Positions 26,992 through 35,688 of a stretch of DNA of 64,000 nucleotides are shown here, piece after piece. Made by a program: the position numbers and the translations under genes. The notes beneath the pieces are model-generated. The model did no database searches and was not told where the DNA came from. It saw only the letters and a list, made by a program, of their open reading frames with translations. This DNA comes from Acaryochloris sp. CCMEE 5410 (lineage in GTDB: Bacteria; Cyanobacteriota; Cyanobacteriia; Thermosynechococcales; Thermosynechococcaceae). Position 1 is the stretch's first letter; each line of letters starts with the position of its first letter. The stretch is taken from contig NZ_AFEJ02000001.1 in the NCBI RefSeq assembly GCF_000238775.2, positions 2,728,001 to 2,792,000 on the forward strand. The letters are read 5' to 3'.

Positions 26992-28734
26992 CTACAGCCC
27001 TCGCTGCAGCAAAAACTTGATAAAGTTGCGCTTGCGTTTATAAGTCGTCTTGAGTTGAGCTATGTAGGCTTCAAATTGTGCCGTTTGATTCAGCCGTGCC
27101 TGTAAGTCTTTGATCTTGAGGAGTAGCGCAATCGCTTGCTCGTACGCTTGGTTATTGGTCTGGTTCAGTAGCGGTTCAATGGCAGGTTGATAGACCGACA
27201 AAGCCTCTTCAGGGTGGTCGGATGATCGCACATCTGCTAATCGCATCCAATGCCGTTGGCTACATCCACCAGTTTGAGCCGCCTGCCAAGCTTGGTCACT
27301 GTCTTCTTCCCAGAGGTAAATGTCCACCAAGAGGGAATAGCCAATCTGCAGATAAGGATGGTGATGTTTAGGGCCTTGCGGTCTATGATCTGCAACATGC
27401 TGAGCATGGGCCAAGGCTCTGGGTCGCCAACGGTCCCAAGACCTTGCCTGTTCTGCTTTTTGCTTGAGCTTTTGGTAAATCGGTAGCGCCGGACGGTGGT
27501 CAAACTCCTGCCAAACAATCTCTACAGCATCTTCTAAACGACCCTGGTGTTCATATTGGGCAATCAAGAACTCACCTAGCTGTCCAGTCCATTGGGTACC
27601 AACAAAAGTTTGATAACCTCGTTCTGCCCAAGCAATAGCCTGCTCGGTTTGCCCCTGGGTTTGATACAGGTTGGCAATTTGCAAATAGCGAGAAGGTTGC
27701 GAGAGATCCTTAGCAATCACCTCTACGAGTTCTTCTAAATTACCCGTGGCTGCTACCACTGCTTCTTTCATCCGGTTCAGCTTGGAACGGCGATAGCTAT
27801 AGCTATAGTGCTCACTGCCACTCAATTCGGGCAGTTTTTCCCATTCCGCATTCACTAAAGCCTGATAGGTTGCTCGCCCTGCTTCTCCCAGAATATCCGC
27901 ATAGGTCTCTAGGGCATTGTAGAAAAAGCCATATCCCGACTGAAGTTCCGCATGAAATAACCGCTCAGCCAGGGCATGAGGATTAGGGTTGGCGATGTCA
28001 CAGGCTTGGTAGTGAAGGTCCTGCACCTGCTCTAGGATCTCATTGAGATTACCATCAGAATCGTCTACGGAGTTGAGGGCATCTTCGAAGAGTGAAATCG
28101 CTTCCTCACAAAGCTCAATCACATCGCTGGCATAGCCTTGCTCAAGTAAGTCATCCAGACCATCCATCACAGCTTGAACGCCATCCGCATAGCTAGCTGC
28201 TCCCCAGTAATCAACAAAATCTCCAATTGCGATCGCATTTCTCAGAGATCGTCGGAAGGTATTGATATCAGCCCCGCCCGACTGCTGAGCCGCTGCCTTC
28301 ATCAGCAGATGTTCTCGCCACCGAGCATCCTCCATCGCTTTATCTAAAATCAGCTTGACCAGATCGTCCCGTTCTTGCCGAGCCAAATAGTCCCGGACAT
28401 CCTGCATGGTTGTCCCTGGTTTGGAGGGAGCATCCCCTGCTTGATAGGGCGGGGGTTCATCAATCCAAGTCAGACCCACGGCAACACAGTGCTTACAAAA
28501 CAGATCATCTACGCCTAAGGGACAGGTACAGCGGGAGTACAATTGGTCGTTTTCTAGCCAGAGATGAACCTGATAGGTTTCCATGCCCCAGACTTCAGCG
28601 GTGATATGCTCATCGTACTGAGCGAGGGAGTGAACTCGGCCTTCTTCAAAATAGCCAACACCTCGTTCGTAATAGCGATCACCTGCTAGTTCACGCAGTA
28701 AGTCTTCACAAAGAATATCGCTGAAAGTTGTCAT
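26992..28734 (-). CDS. SWIM zinc-finger protein with helical-repeat C-terminus
   Basis: 580 residues. A SWIM finger lies at about 67-85: CTCPLGVDDLFCKHCVAVGL (CxC...CxH). The remainder is helical with TPR-like repeats (RYLQIANLYQTQGQTEQAIAW near 345). SWIM domains bind DNA or proteins, and cyanobacteria carry several such proteins next to SNF2 helicases; no helicase is next to this one. A degraded copy of its C-terminus faces it across a hairpin. Confidence 0.85.
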   Translation of the reverse strand: MTTFSDILCEDLLRELAGDRYYERGVGYFEEGRVHSLAQYDEHITAEVWGMETYQVHLWLENDQLYSRCTCPLGVDDLFCKHCVAVGLTWIDEPPPYQAGDAPSKPGTTMQDVRDYLARQERDDLVKLILDKAMEDARWREHLLMKAAAQQSGGADINTFRRSLRNAIAIGDFVDYWGAASYADGVQAVMDGLDDLLEQGYASDVIELCEEAISLFEDALNSVDDSDGNLNEILEQVQDLHYQACDIANPNPHALAERLFHAELQSGYGFFYNALETYADILGEAGRATYQALVNAEWEKLPELSGSEHYSYSYRRSKLNRMKEAVVAATGNLEELVEVIAKDLSQPSRYLQIANLYQTQGQTEQAIAWAERGYQTFVGTQWTGQLGEFLIAQYEHQGRLEDAVEIVWQEFDHRPALPIYQKLKQKAEQARSWDRWRPRALAHAQHVADHRPQGPKHHHPYLQIGYSLLVDIYLWEEDSDQAWQAAQTGGCSQRHWMRLADVRSSDHPEEALSVYQPAIEPLLNQTNNQAYEQAIALLLKIKDLQARLNQTAQFEAYIAQLKTTYKRKRNFIKFLLQRGL

Positions 28735-28781
28735 GTTATCTCAACCCGCTCAGTAGTAGAACAAAATAGCCCTTCAGCCTT

Positions 28782-29060
28782 TTAGACAATCGGCGGCATT
28801 TTCTTGTTAAGAACGGGTTTATAGTACCTCACAGCCAAATTCTCAGCTCGGTTAAGCAACCACTCTGGTAATTGAACCCAGTCGATAAAAGCATTTGTTC
28901 CGCAACGAGCTAGGATATCGCTGATTTTGTGATGTCCCTTCTGCCAGCGTTGATGGATATTCTTCGCTTGCCCAACGTAAATAACTGTCCCAGCGCCATC
29001 TAGAACTCGATAGATTCCGCCACAAGTCGGTAAATTGTCTAGCTGGGTAATCGATATCAC
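28782..29060 (-). CDS. GIY-YIG nuclease-domain protein
   Basis: 92 residues. The motif is GIYRVLDGAGTVIYVGQAKN, with GIY and YVG replacing GIY...YIG. Downstream Arg and His (HQRWQKGHHK) and the Glu in LLNRAENLAVRYY complete the single-domain UvrC/Slx1-like nuclease. It starts at a GTG overlapping the last base of the upstream gene's stop codon, so it is the third gene of a tightly coupled operon. Confidence 0.82.
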   Translation of the reverse strand: MISITQLDNLPTCGGIYRVLDGAGTVIYVGQAKNIHQRWQKGHHKISDILARCGTNAFIDWVQLPEWLLNRAENLAVRYYKPVLNKKMPPIV

Positions 29061-29401
29061 TATACCTCTAGCTCCTCAAGGGTGATATCGATTGAGTTGG
29101 CCTGAGAATTGTGTTGAATCCCTTTCCATATCTTGTCTACAGCTTCGGCTGATAATCCGGTCACCCTACCTACTCGATGCAAGGATTGCTGAAGTTCTAT
29201 GTCCTGTTGATCCAGTTGATTGAGGGTTATATCTGGTTGGATAGTTTGCTGATGCTTCAGTAGATCAAGTATCGCCAGCCATTCAGCTTTATAGCGTAAG
29301 TCACGGCCATAGGTGAGAACCGGACGCTGACGCTTGAGTTCCGGTGTTCGAGGGACACCAGTCAATCTAAAGACCTCAACCTTAATTTCCTGAAGTTTCA
29401 C
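29060..29401 (-). CDS. hypothetical protein in the GIY-YIG operon
   Basis: 113 residues, charged, predicted soluble, helical at the end (GLSAEAVDKIWKGIQ). Its ATG overlaps the preceding gene's stop (ATGA, 29398-29401) and its own stop overlaps the next start. No family is recognised. Translational coupling on both sides implies a function with its neighbours. Confidence 0.65.
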   Translation of the reverse strand: MKLQEIKVEVFRLTGVPRTPELKRQRPVLTYGRDLRYKAEWLAILDLLKHQQTIQPDITLNQLDQQDIELQQSLHRVGRVTGLSAEAVDKIWKGIQHNSQANSIDITLEELEV

Positions 29402-30075
29402 GACTTATCGTTCTCAGCCCCAGCAAGATGTTTATAACGAATTGCTTTTTTCACCAGCTTTAAGATTTCTGACTGTTCCCAATCCAACAGTGACTCCCCT
29501 ATCGAGATTGCTTTATTCACGGATCGAGTACTGTAAATCTGATTCACTTTTGTCCGGATTGAAGGGTCCACACCTTCGTGTTCCAGAACTTTTTTGACTA
29601 AAGTGCGCTGCACCCGGTAGGTGTCGTTCCATTGTTGAAGTGAACGCTGGCTATTTTCTAATTTTGCAACCGTTTTAAGCTTTTCCGACCAGCTATCGAG
29701 GAAGTTGGATAGAGCACTAGCAGAGCTAACCCCCACCTTTTTCATTAGATTTCGAAGAACGTTGCCGCGGTCTTGCGCAACTTGGATAACCCGCACATGT
29801 TCATCGCGGTAGAGCGCCAATACTAACTCTGTTGCAGCATTGGTGGCATGTTTAAGCTGGCGACCCGACATGCTCCCTTGATTGCTCTCAATTTCTTGGA
29901 GAACATCGTCGTAATTGGTCACATTATGGCGCAAGTGATTAAGCAGCTCCCGCCCTGAAGCAGAAGTGAAATCGAGGACATCATCATATTCATCTTTAAT
30001 TTGATAAAGCAAATCAGGCCGCTTAAGTTCGACCATTGATTTAATCTGCTCTTTGGAATAATACGGACTGGGCAT
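29398..30075 (-). CDS. hypothetical protein, first gene of the GIY-YIG operon
   Basis: 225 residues, almost wholly helical and charged, with a possible coiled coil (LKTVAKLENSQRSLQQWND). No catalytic motif or membrane helix. It is followed by two genes at overlaps of 4 and 1 nt. The module could be part of a mobile element or of a nuclease-based system; that is inference from context only. Confidence 0.6.
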   Translation of the reverse strand: MPSPYYSKEQIKSMVELKRPDLLYQIKDEYDDVLDFTSASGRELLNHLRHNVTNYDDVLQEIESNQGSMSGRQLKHATNAATELVLALYRDEHVRVIQVAQDRGNVLRNLMKKVGVSSASALSNFLDSWSEKLKTVAKLENSQRSLQQWNDTYRVQRTLVKKVLEHEGVDPSIRTKVNQIYSTRSVNKAISIGESLLDWEQSEILKLVKKAIRYKHLAGAENDKS

Positions 30076-30249
30076 AGTTACAACTTAAACACAGATGTTA
30101 TGAATGATCTCAACAGCTAAAGCGAGCCATCATTTATAACGTCACTTACCAAAATACTTCTTCTTTAGGATTCCCTTGTGTAAAGTCTGATTCTTATATT
30201 GGGGGGATTGTGATCGCAGCTATAATCCACCCAGGAATCTAAGGCTGAT

Positions 30250-30837
30250 ATGGCTAACCTCAAGCGGACTCGCGAAGATATTCTGCAAGCGGTAATTGGA
30301 ACCGTTCACCGACAAGGATTAGTGGCAACCAGCTTAAACGAACTGTTTGCTGCCAGTGGTGCCTCGTCGGGGAGCTTTTATAACTATTTCAGTTCTAAGC
30401 ATGACCTGGGCCATGCCTTGATTGACTATGAATGGGAACTGTTGAATGCCAGCGTTTTGGAACCGGCCCTGCGCAGCTCGGAAGACCCTATCGAGCAAGT
30501 GCTTAATATGGTGAATCAGCTAGAAGCCAAAAACTTAGAACAGCCTCACTGTGGGGGATGTCTCCTAGGCAATCTGGTAGTGGACTTAGTGGAACAAGAT
30601 CCCTCCTTTCGAGAGCACCTTACCCTGATTTTTGATCGTTGGGAGCAAACCATTGCCCAGACGCTCAGGCAAGCTGAAGATCGTCTGGCAGATAGAGACA
30701 TAGAGGGGCTCGCAGAACAGATCCTCAACACGGTTGAAGGGACGCTGCTGATGGGGCGCTTGCATGATGACCCAAACCGGATTAAGCGGGGATTTGCAGC
30801 CGCTCGGGACCTGATTCACCAGGCTATTAAGTCTTGA
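30250..30837 (+). CDS. TetR/AcrR-family repressor
   Basis: 195 residues. The N-terminal HTH reads REDILQAVIGTVHRQGLVAT then LFAASGASSGSFYNYFSSKH, the TetR signature. The C-terminal ligand domain has a Cys pair (QPHCGGCLLGN) near residue 100 that could sense oxidants or electrophiles. A palindrome between it and the OsmC gene is a likely binding site, so it probably controls osmC and the acyl-CoA dehydrogenase-like gene. Confidence 0.88.
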   Translation: MANLKRTREDILQAVIGTVHRQGLVATSLNELFAASGASSGSFYNYFSSKHDLGHALIDYEWELLNASVLEPALRSSEDPIEQVLNMVNQLEAKNLEQPHCGGCLLGNLVVDLVEQDPSFREHLTLIFDRWEQTIAQTLRQAEDRLADRDIEGLAEQILNTVEGTLLMGRLHDDPNRIKRGFAAARDLIHQAIKS

Positions 30838-30880
30838 GAAAGTGTAACTGTCAACACCAAATCAGTTAAATTAGTATGTT

Positions 30881-30904
30881 CAAATAGATAGAACGTTCTA
30901 TTTG
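30881..30904. promoter_or_regulatory. palindromic operator upstream of osmC-like gene
   Basis: CAAATAGA (30881-30888) and TCTATTTG (30897-30904) are exact inverted repeats around TAGAACGT; TAGAACGTTCTA is also a 12-bp palindrome. It lies 12 bases before the OsmC start, where a TetR-type repressor would block transcription. Confidence 0.6.
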
Positions 30905-30915
30905 GCAGATTAATT

Positions 30916-31437
30916 ATGTCTGAGGTTACTGCAATCTCACCCATTGCTAAAGACGGGTTAGATAGCTTGATTGCGAAGAATCGGGAAAACCTGGAAGAGC
31001 AGAAGACCTTAAAGGTCAAAACAGTTTGTGATCAACGGATGCGTAGCCTGAACTACGCCCGAGACTTAGAGCCATTCGTCATTGATGAGCCACCTGGGTT
31101 GTTAGGCGATAACACGGCCCATAACCCGTCCGAAATTGTATTGGGTGCTTTTGGGTCGTGTTTAGTCGTGGGTATCCAGGCCAATGCAGCCGCCCAAGGG
31201 ATTTCCTTAACTAAATTGCAGGTTGAACTGGAAGCAGATATTAATATCACCAGTACCTGGGGAACCGGAGAATTAGCGAAGCCTCAAATCGGTTTTAGTG
31301 ATGTGCGCGTCAAAGTGGATATTGATGGCGATGCCAGCCGAGAGGTCTTAGAAGAGTTAGTGCAACATGCCAACACCTGGTCGCCAGTCTCCAATACTTT
31401 AAGTCGCCCCATGCCCATTAGTGTGTCTATGGCGTAG
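30916..31437 (+). CDS. OsmC-family protein
   Basis: 173 residues with the OsmC/Ohr fold: GLLGDNTAHNPSEIVLGAFGSCLVVGIQANAA, holding the conserved GSC cysteine, then a second half NTWSPVSNTLSRP in which the second redox Cys of true peroxidases is replaced by Ser. Such proteins reduce organic hydroperoxides or bind thiols; with one Cys missing, activity as a thiol peroxidase is doubtful. Confidence 0.85.
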   Translation: MSEVTAISPIAKDGLDSLIAKNRENLEEQKTLKVKTVCDQRMRSLNYARDLEPFVIDEPPGLLGDNTAHNPSEIVLGAFGSCLVVGIQANAAAQGISLTKLQVELEADINITSTWGTGELAKPQIGFSDVRVKVDIDGDASREVLEELVQHANTWSPVSNTLSRPMPISVSMA

Positions 31438-31447
31438 GGCAGGTTCT

Positions 31448-31488
31448 TGTCTAAGGGAGTGCTCAATATCTGATGACTCCCTTAGACA
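31448..31488. terminator. 13-bp stem hairpin after the OsmC gene
   Basis: TGTCTAAGGGAGT (31448-31460) pairs exactly with ACTCCCTTAGACA (31476-31488) around a 15-base loop. It lies 10 bases after the OsmC stop. No T-run follows, so it may weaken rather than stop transcription into the next gene. Confidence 0.5.
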
Positions 31489-31551
31489 GAACACAGTTGA
31501 GCTGAAACAATTCCACGAACCATGATTGTTAACCGGAAAGGGTCAAGATAG

Positions 31552-32733
31552 ATGGTGTTACCCAAGACACCCACCCATAATTCATCCACTCTGATCGATT
31601 CAAAGGACAGGCCATCTGTTCCTGGGGATGGAGCGGTTTTCGTCCCTGCTATTGCTGCCATTCGCACTGTCGTTGACCAAGAACTGGCCCCCCATGTTCA
31701 AGATATTGACTTGAATGGCCAATATCCGGGAGACATTATGCAGCGTTTGGGAGCAGCGGGAGCCTTTCGGCAAGCGGTGTCTCCTGAGTTTGGCGGAGAA
31801 GGCATCAGCCTAAAAGGTGCCATACAGTCTATTGAGGCTGTTTCCAAGTCCTGTTTATCCACAGGGTTTATTACTTGGTGTCAGGTGGCCTGTACCTGGT
31901 ATTTACAGAACACTCAAAACTCGGAACTACAAAAGGAACTTTTACCCGCCGTGGCCCAGGGACAAGTCATGGCCGGAACGGGCTTATCCAATCCGATGAA
32001 GTGTTTTGCTGGGATCGAAAAAATTGCCTTGACGGCCACCAAGGTTGAAGGCGGCTTTATCCTCAATGGCCAATTACCTTGGGTCTCTAATCTGGGTCCA
32101 GGGCATTACTTTGGCGTCGTGGCCCGGATGGCTAACGAAGATGCCCACCTAATGGTGATTGTGTCTGATCAGTTAGAGGGGGTCTCGTTACGACGGTGCG
32201 GAACGTTTATCGCGTTGGAGGGGACGGGAACCTTCGGGTGTGTCTTCCGGAATGCCTTTATCCCGGATCAGTATGTTTTAGCGGCCCCCTGCGAAGCTTA
32301 TATTCACCAGATCCAACCGGGATTTATTTTGACCCAAGTGGGCATGGGGTTGGGCTTAGTGGCAGGATGTATTGACTTAATCAACCGCTATCAACGCCGC
32401 TTGGGACATGTGAATTGCTTCTTGGCAGATCAACCCAGTGATTTGATGGCCGAGCTAGCCTTAGCCCAAGAACAGGCTTACGACCTGGCAGATGAGCTGG
32501 TCCAAGTGGAGGGTCGTTTATCGCCAGCACTGATGAAAAAAGTGATTCAAGCTAGGCTCACTGCAGGAGAAATGTCGATCAAGGCTGCCAATGCAGCGAT
32601 GTTGCATGCTGGGGCTCGTGCTTATATCAAGGGGAGTCCAGAAGAACGGAAACTGAGAGAAGCTTACTTTGTTGCGATTGTGACGCCTGCCATTAAACAG
32701 CTAAAGAAAATGTTGTATGCCATGGGTGATTGA
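31552..32733 (+). CDS. acyl-CoA dehydrogenase-family flavoprotein
   Basis: 393 residues with the acyl-CoA dehydrogenase fold: helical N-terminus (GAFRQAVSPEFGGEGISLKG), the middle-domain flavin loop (VMAGTGLSNPMKCFAG, then GGFILNGQLPWVSN) and a C-terminal four-helix bundle. The usual catalytic Glu region is not obvious, and the order resembles the DszC-type flavin monooxygenases of the same superfamily. It follows the TetR and OsmC genes and probably belongs to that detoxification unit. Confidence 0.75.
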   Translation: MVLPKTPTHNSSTLIDSKDRPSVPGDGAVFVPAIAAIRTVVDQELAPHVQDIDLNGQYPGDIMQRLGAAGAFRQAVSPEFGGEGISLKGAIQSIEAVSKSCLSTGFITWCQVACTWYLQNTQNSELQKELLPAVAQGQVMAGTGLSNPMKCFAGIEKIALTATKVEGGFILNGQLPWVSNLGPGHYFGVVARMANEDAHLMVIVSDQLEGVSLRRCGTFIALEGTGTFGCVFRNAFIPDQYVLAAPCEAYIHQIQPGFILTQVGMGLGLVAGCIDLINRYQRRLGHVNCFLADQPSDLMAELALAQEQAYDLADELVQVEGRLSPALMKKVIQARLTAGEMSIKAANAAMLHAGARAYIKGSPEERKLREAYFVAIVTPAIKQLKKMLYAMGD

Positions 32734-33193
32734 GCTTAATGCTTCCATCGATATTTATCAAGGCAATAAATCAATAGATTTTTGAGTTTGTATTTTAGTA
32801 ATTTCCATTAATTTTCTTTATGCATTAAACAACATTCTCTAATAGAGAACGACTAGATTTAATATAAAAATTCTCCCTAGATAATTATTTTAATTTAGAA
32901 GATAATCACTAATATGTATTCCATAATAAGCTTAATCAGACTAAGCTTATATTTGAGTTATTCCTGTGATCTGAACGATGCTTTTCATCTCTTGAAGTAT
33001 TTGTTTGGAAAATCTTTTGAGTTTTAGCTTATTCATTTATTCAGTCTTTACTAGAGAAAAACAGCAATATTAAATACACTGGGATAATATTTTATCTGAT
33101 TCGATTATTCGTTTAGCTAAAGAGAGTTTCAGTATTTAATAAATTCATTTTTTGTGCTTATTATTATAATTTTTATACTCACCATAATGAATA
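32734..33193. other. AT-rich intergenic region, no gene
   Basis: No coding frame is credible. The stretch contains an inverted repeat of 9 bp, ATAAGCTTA...TAAGCTTAT at 32926-32950, which might end transcription of the preceding unit. Confidence 0.5.
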
Positions 33194-33235
33194 GTATTAC
33201 TCAATACATTAAGTACAGAGACTTCACGTTCTAAT
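33194..33235 (+). promoter_or_regulatory. NtcA-type promoter of the substrate-binding protein gene
   Basis: GTATTACTCAATAC (33194-33207) is a perfect GTA-N8-TAC. TCTAAT (33230-33235), a 5-of-6 match to TATAAT, follows after exactly 22 bases. Transcription would start near 33242, about 30 bases before the ATG at 33272. This supports that upstream start and nitrogen-control activation. Confidence 0.75.
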
Positions 33236-33271
33236 AGGTTTAGAAAATAGAACTTTCAAGAGAATTAAATA

Positions 33272-34891
33272 ATGCTGTGGGCTTCAACCGACTCTCAAGC
33301 TTCATCGTGGGATCAGCTTGCTGTTGAGCGAGGGAATTTAGCAGATTTAAATGTTCAATGTACGATTTGCGGACGGTATCACGCGACGGCAGATCATCTG
33401 AAATATATGGCTGATATGCCGCAAGACCCCACTGACTTGATTGATGATTTGGTAAAAATGCGATTTTATCAATCTGATGCCGTGTCCATTGCCAGCAGGA
33501 TTAGTCAAGCGGAATTGCGGACAGCGCTCTTTGTGAAGATGGCCGCTAATGGCAATCCCAAGCGTGAGCGACTCGTGAATGAGCTGATTCAACTGGCAGG
33601 AGGACTGGATGAAGCCTTTGCTGCAGCCTTTGGCCCCAAATCGGGAGAATTTTTTACAGATGCTCAGCGGACTGGACAGTTTACGCGGCGTAAGTTTCTG
33701 CGCAATATTGCCGTGGGGGCTGCCCTAGTAACTCTGGCGAACTGTGCGTCTAGACCTGAGAATCCAGAAGGTGCTGCAGACCTCCCTCCAGCCGAAGTGG
33801 GGGATTTGGAAAAAACGGATTTGAACATTGCTTTTTTACCGATTACTTGTGCCACACCCATCATCATGTCTAAACCCTTGGGCTTTTATGAGAAGTATGG
33901 CCTCAATGTCACGTTGAAAAAATATGCGGGATGGTCCGTGGTTCGAGATGCTGTGATTGCTGGGGAGCTGGATGCGTCGCATATGTTAGCCCCCATGCCC
34001 ATTGCCATGTCTTTAGGGCTAGGCTCTACCGCCTTTTCGACTAAGCTCGCCAGTATTGAAAATAACAATGGTCAAGGGATTGCGGTGGCCAATAAACATT
34101 TAGGCAAGGTGAATGGTCCGGCAGATTTCAAAGGGATGACCATTGGTATTCCCTATGATTATTCCAACCACAACTTACTGCTGCGCTACTACTTGGCAAC
34201 GGGAGGAATTGATCCAGATAAGGATGTCAAACTGTTGATTCTGCCTCCACCAGATGCGATCGCAAAAATGAAGGCAGAACAAATCGATGCGTTTATCTTG
34301 CCCGATAACTTTACCCAGCGGGTTGTTAGGGATGACATTGGTTTTATCCATCTATTGACCAAAGACTTATGGCCAGGACATCCCTGTTGCGCCTTTACGG
34401 CGTCTCAAGCCTGGATTGATGAGCATCCCAATACGTTCCGAGTGCTCAACAAAGCCATTATTGATGGCGCTACCTACGCCAATAAACCCGAGAACCGAAA
34501 AGAAATCGCGGCTGCGATCGCACCCCGAGAGTTTCTCAATCAACCCGTTGATGTGTTGGAAGCGGTGATGACGGGCAAGTTTGAAGATGGTCAAGGGAAT
34601 ACCTTAGATGAACCCGATCGCATTTACTTTGACCCATATCCGTGGAAAAGCTTTGCCACCTGGATTTCGAACCAACTAGTGCGTTGGGATTATATGACGC
34701 CCGAGCAAGCGGATTATGACGAGATTGGAGAAACCATCTTTATGACCGATTTGGCGCGTGAATTAGCCACGGAGTTAGGAGCAGAGGTTCCTCAAGATGT
34801 GACCCGGATCGAGAAACTCAAGTTTGATACCTTAGACCCCCAAAACGCCACTGAATATATAGAGCGTCAACAGAAAGAATATGGCGTTTGA
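33272..34891 (+). CDS. NrtA/CmpA-like ABC substrate-binding protein with N-terminal extension
   Basis: 539 residues. The first about 135 form an extra domain with CTICGRYH near 30 and helices, not normally present in this family. Then comes a twin-arginine signal, RRKFLRNIAVGAAL (about 139), ending in the lipobox-like LANC (Cys near 157). The rest is a type II periplasmic-binding domain of the nitrate/bicarbonate/sulfonate class (FLPITCATPIIMSKPLGFYEKYGLNV). Permease and ATPase genes are absent here. Its NtcA promoter and place before the Nit1 operon suggest binding of a nitrogen compound. An internal signal peptide after a folded domain is unusual. Confidence 0.8.
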   Translation: MLWASTDSQASSWDQLAVERGNLADLNVQCTICGRYHATADHLKYMADMPQDPTDLIDDLVKMRFYQSDAVSIASRISQAELRTALFVKMAANGNPKRERLVNELIQLAGGLDEAFAAAFGPKSGEFFTDAQRTGQFTRRKFLRNIAVGAALVTLANCASRPENPEGAADLPPAEVGDLEKTDLNIAFLPITCATPIIMSKPLGFYEKYGLNVTLKKYAGWSVVRDAVIAGELDASHMLAPMPIAMSLGLGSTAFSTKLASIENNNGQGIAVANKHLGKVNGPADFKGMTIGIPYDYSNHNLLLRYYLATGGIDPDKDVKLLILPPPDAIAKMKAEQIDAFILPDNFTQRVVRDDIGFIHLLTKDLWPGHPCCAFTASQAWIDEHPNTFRVLNKAIIDGATYANKPENRKEIAAAIAPREFLNQPVDVLEAVMTGKFEDGQGNTLDEPDRIYFDPYPWKSFATWISNQLVRWDYMTPEQADYDEIGETIFMTDLARELATELGAEVPQDVTRIEKLKFDTLDPQNATEYIERQQKEYGV

Positions 34892-35066
34892 GGGGTGGCG
34901 AAGAGATCTAGCTCTGGCCTGGGCACGCCTAACAGGCTCCTTTGACTCAGGTCGTTCGGAATTGCTCCGTTACCTGTGAAAAGTAATAGGTTATTTCCCG
35001 CCTGATGCTTCTGATGCCCCCCAAACTACGCGACCCCCTATCACTTCAATTAGAGATTGCAGGTTT

Positions 35067-35108
35067 GTAGTTGTTGATACAGGGGAGTCCAGACAAGCCA
35101 CCTACTGT
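35067..35108 (+). promoter_or_regulatory. NtcA-type promoter of the Nit1 operon
   Basis: GTAGTTGTTGATAC (35067-35080) is a perfect GTA-N8-TAC. TACTGT (35103-35108), of form TAN3T, follows after exactly 22 bases. This is the canonical arrangement of an NtcA-activated promoter. It lies 68 bases before the first gene. Confidence 0.85.
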
Positions 35109-35175
35109 GCAGAGTTAATGATGCTGATTAACGCATCAAGCCCTTTCAGAACACTTCAAGAAGGATGCTTCCCTT

Positions 35176-35658
35176 ATGCCAGAAGTTACGACTCCCATCC
35201 ACCAGACTGGCGACTTTTTTGTGGATTATGAGGAAAAAGTCTTCCCCGATGTGCAGGCCGATCCGGGCGAAAAAGCCTTAGTTACCTTTCATACCGTTGC
35301 CTTTGAAGGCTCAATTGGCTTGGTGAATTTATTACAGGCCACCCGCCTAATTCGCAAAGGATTTGAGACTTCCGTTTTGCTCTATGGTCCTGGCGTAACC
35401 CTGGGCGTCCAGCGAGGCTTTCCCAAATTAGGCGATGAAGCTTTCCCCGGGCATATGGCCATGAACAATCAGCTCGTCAAGATTATGGAAGAAGGGGGCA
35501 AAGTCTATGCCTGCCGATTTGCCCTACAGGCCCTCTATGGTCATGGTGAACCCTCTTTGATTCCGGGGATTCGACCTATTAATCCCTTGGATGTCTTGGA
35601 TATTGTCTTGGTGCACCGCAAAGCAGGAGCCTTTATCCTCGATACCTGGACTATGTAA
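35176..35658 (+). CDS. MSMEG_0572/Sll0783-family nitrogen-starvation protein
   Basis: 160 residues; first gene of the Nit1 operon. The sequence ([19 protein letters not shown], then [20 protein letters not shown]) resembles the DsrE/F-like fold of the Sll0783 family. In Synechocystis sll0783 is strongly induced by nitrogen starvation. The biochemical role is unknown. No signal peptide. Confidence 0.85.
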   Translation: MPEVTTPIHQTGDFFVDYEEKVFPDVQADPGEKALVTFHTVAFEGSIGLVNLLQATRLIRKGFETSVLLYGPGVTLGVQRGFPKLGDEAFPGHMAMNNQLVKIMEEGGKVYACRFALQALYGHGEPSLIPGIRPINPLDVLDIVLVHRKAGAFILDTWTM

Positions 35659-35688
35659 TCCTTGGGCCAGCCCCTTGAGGTCATCATT

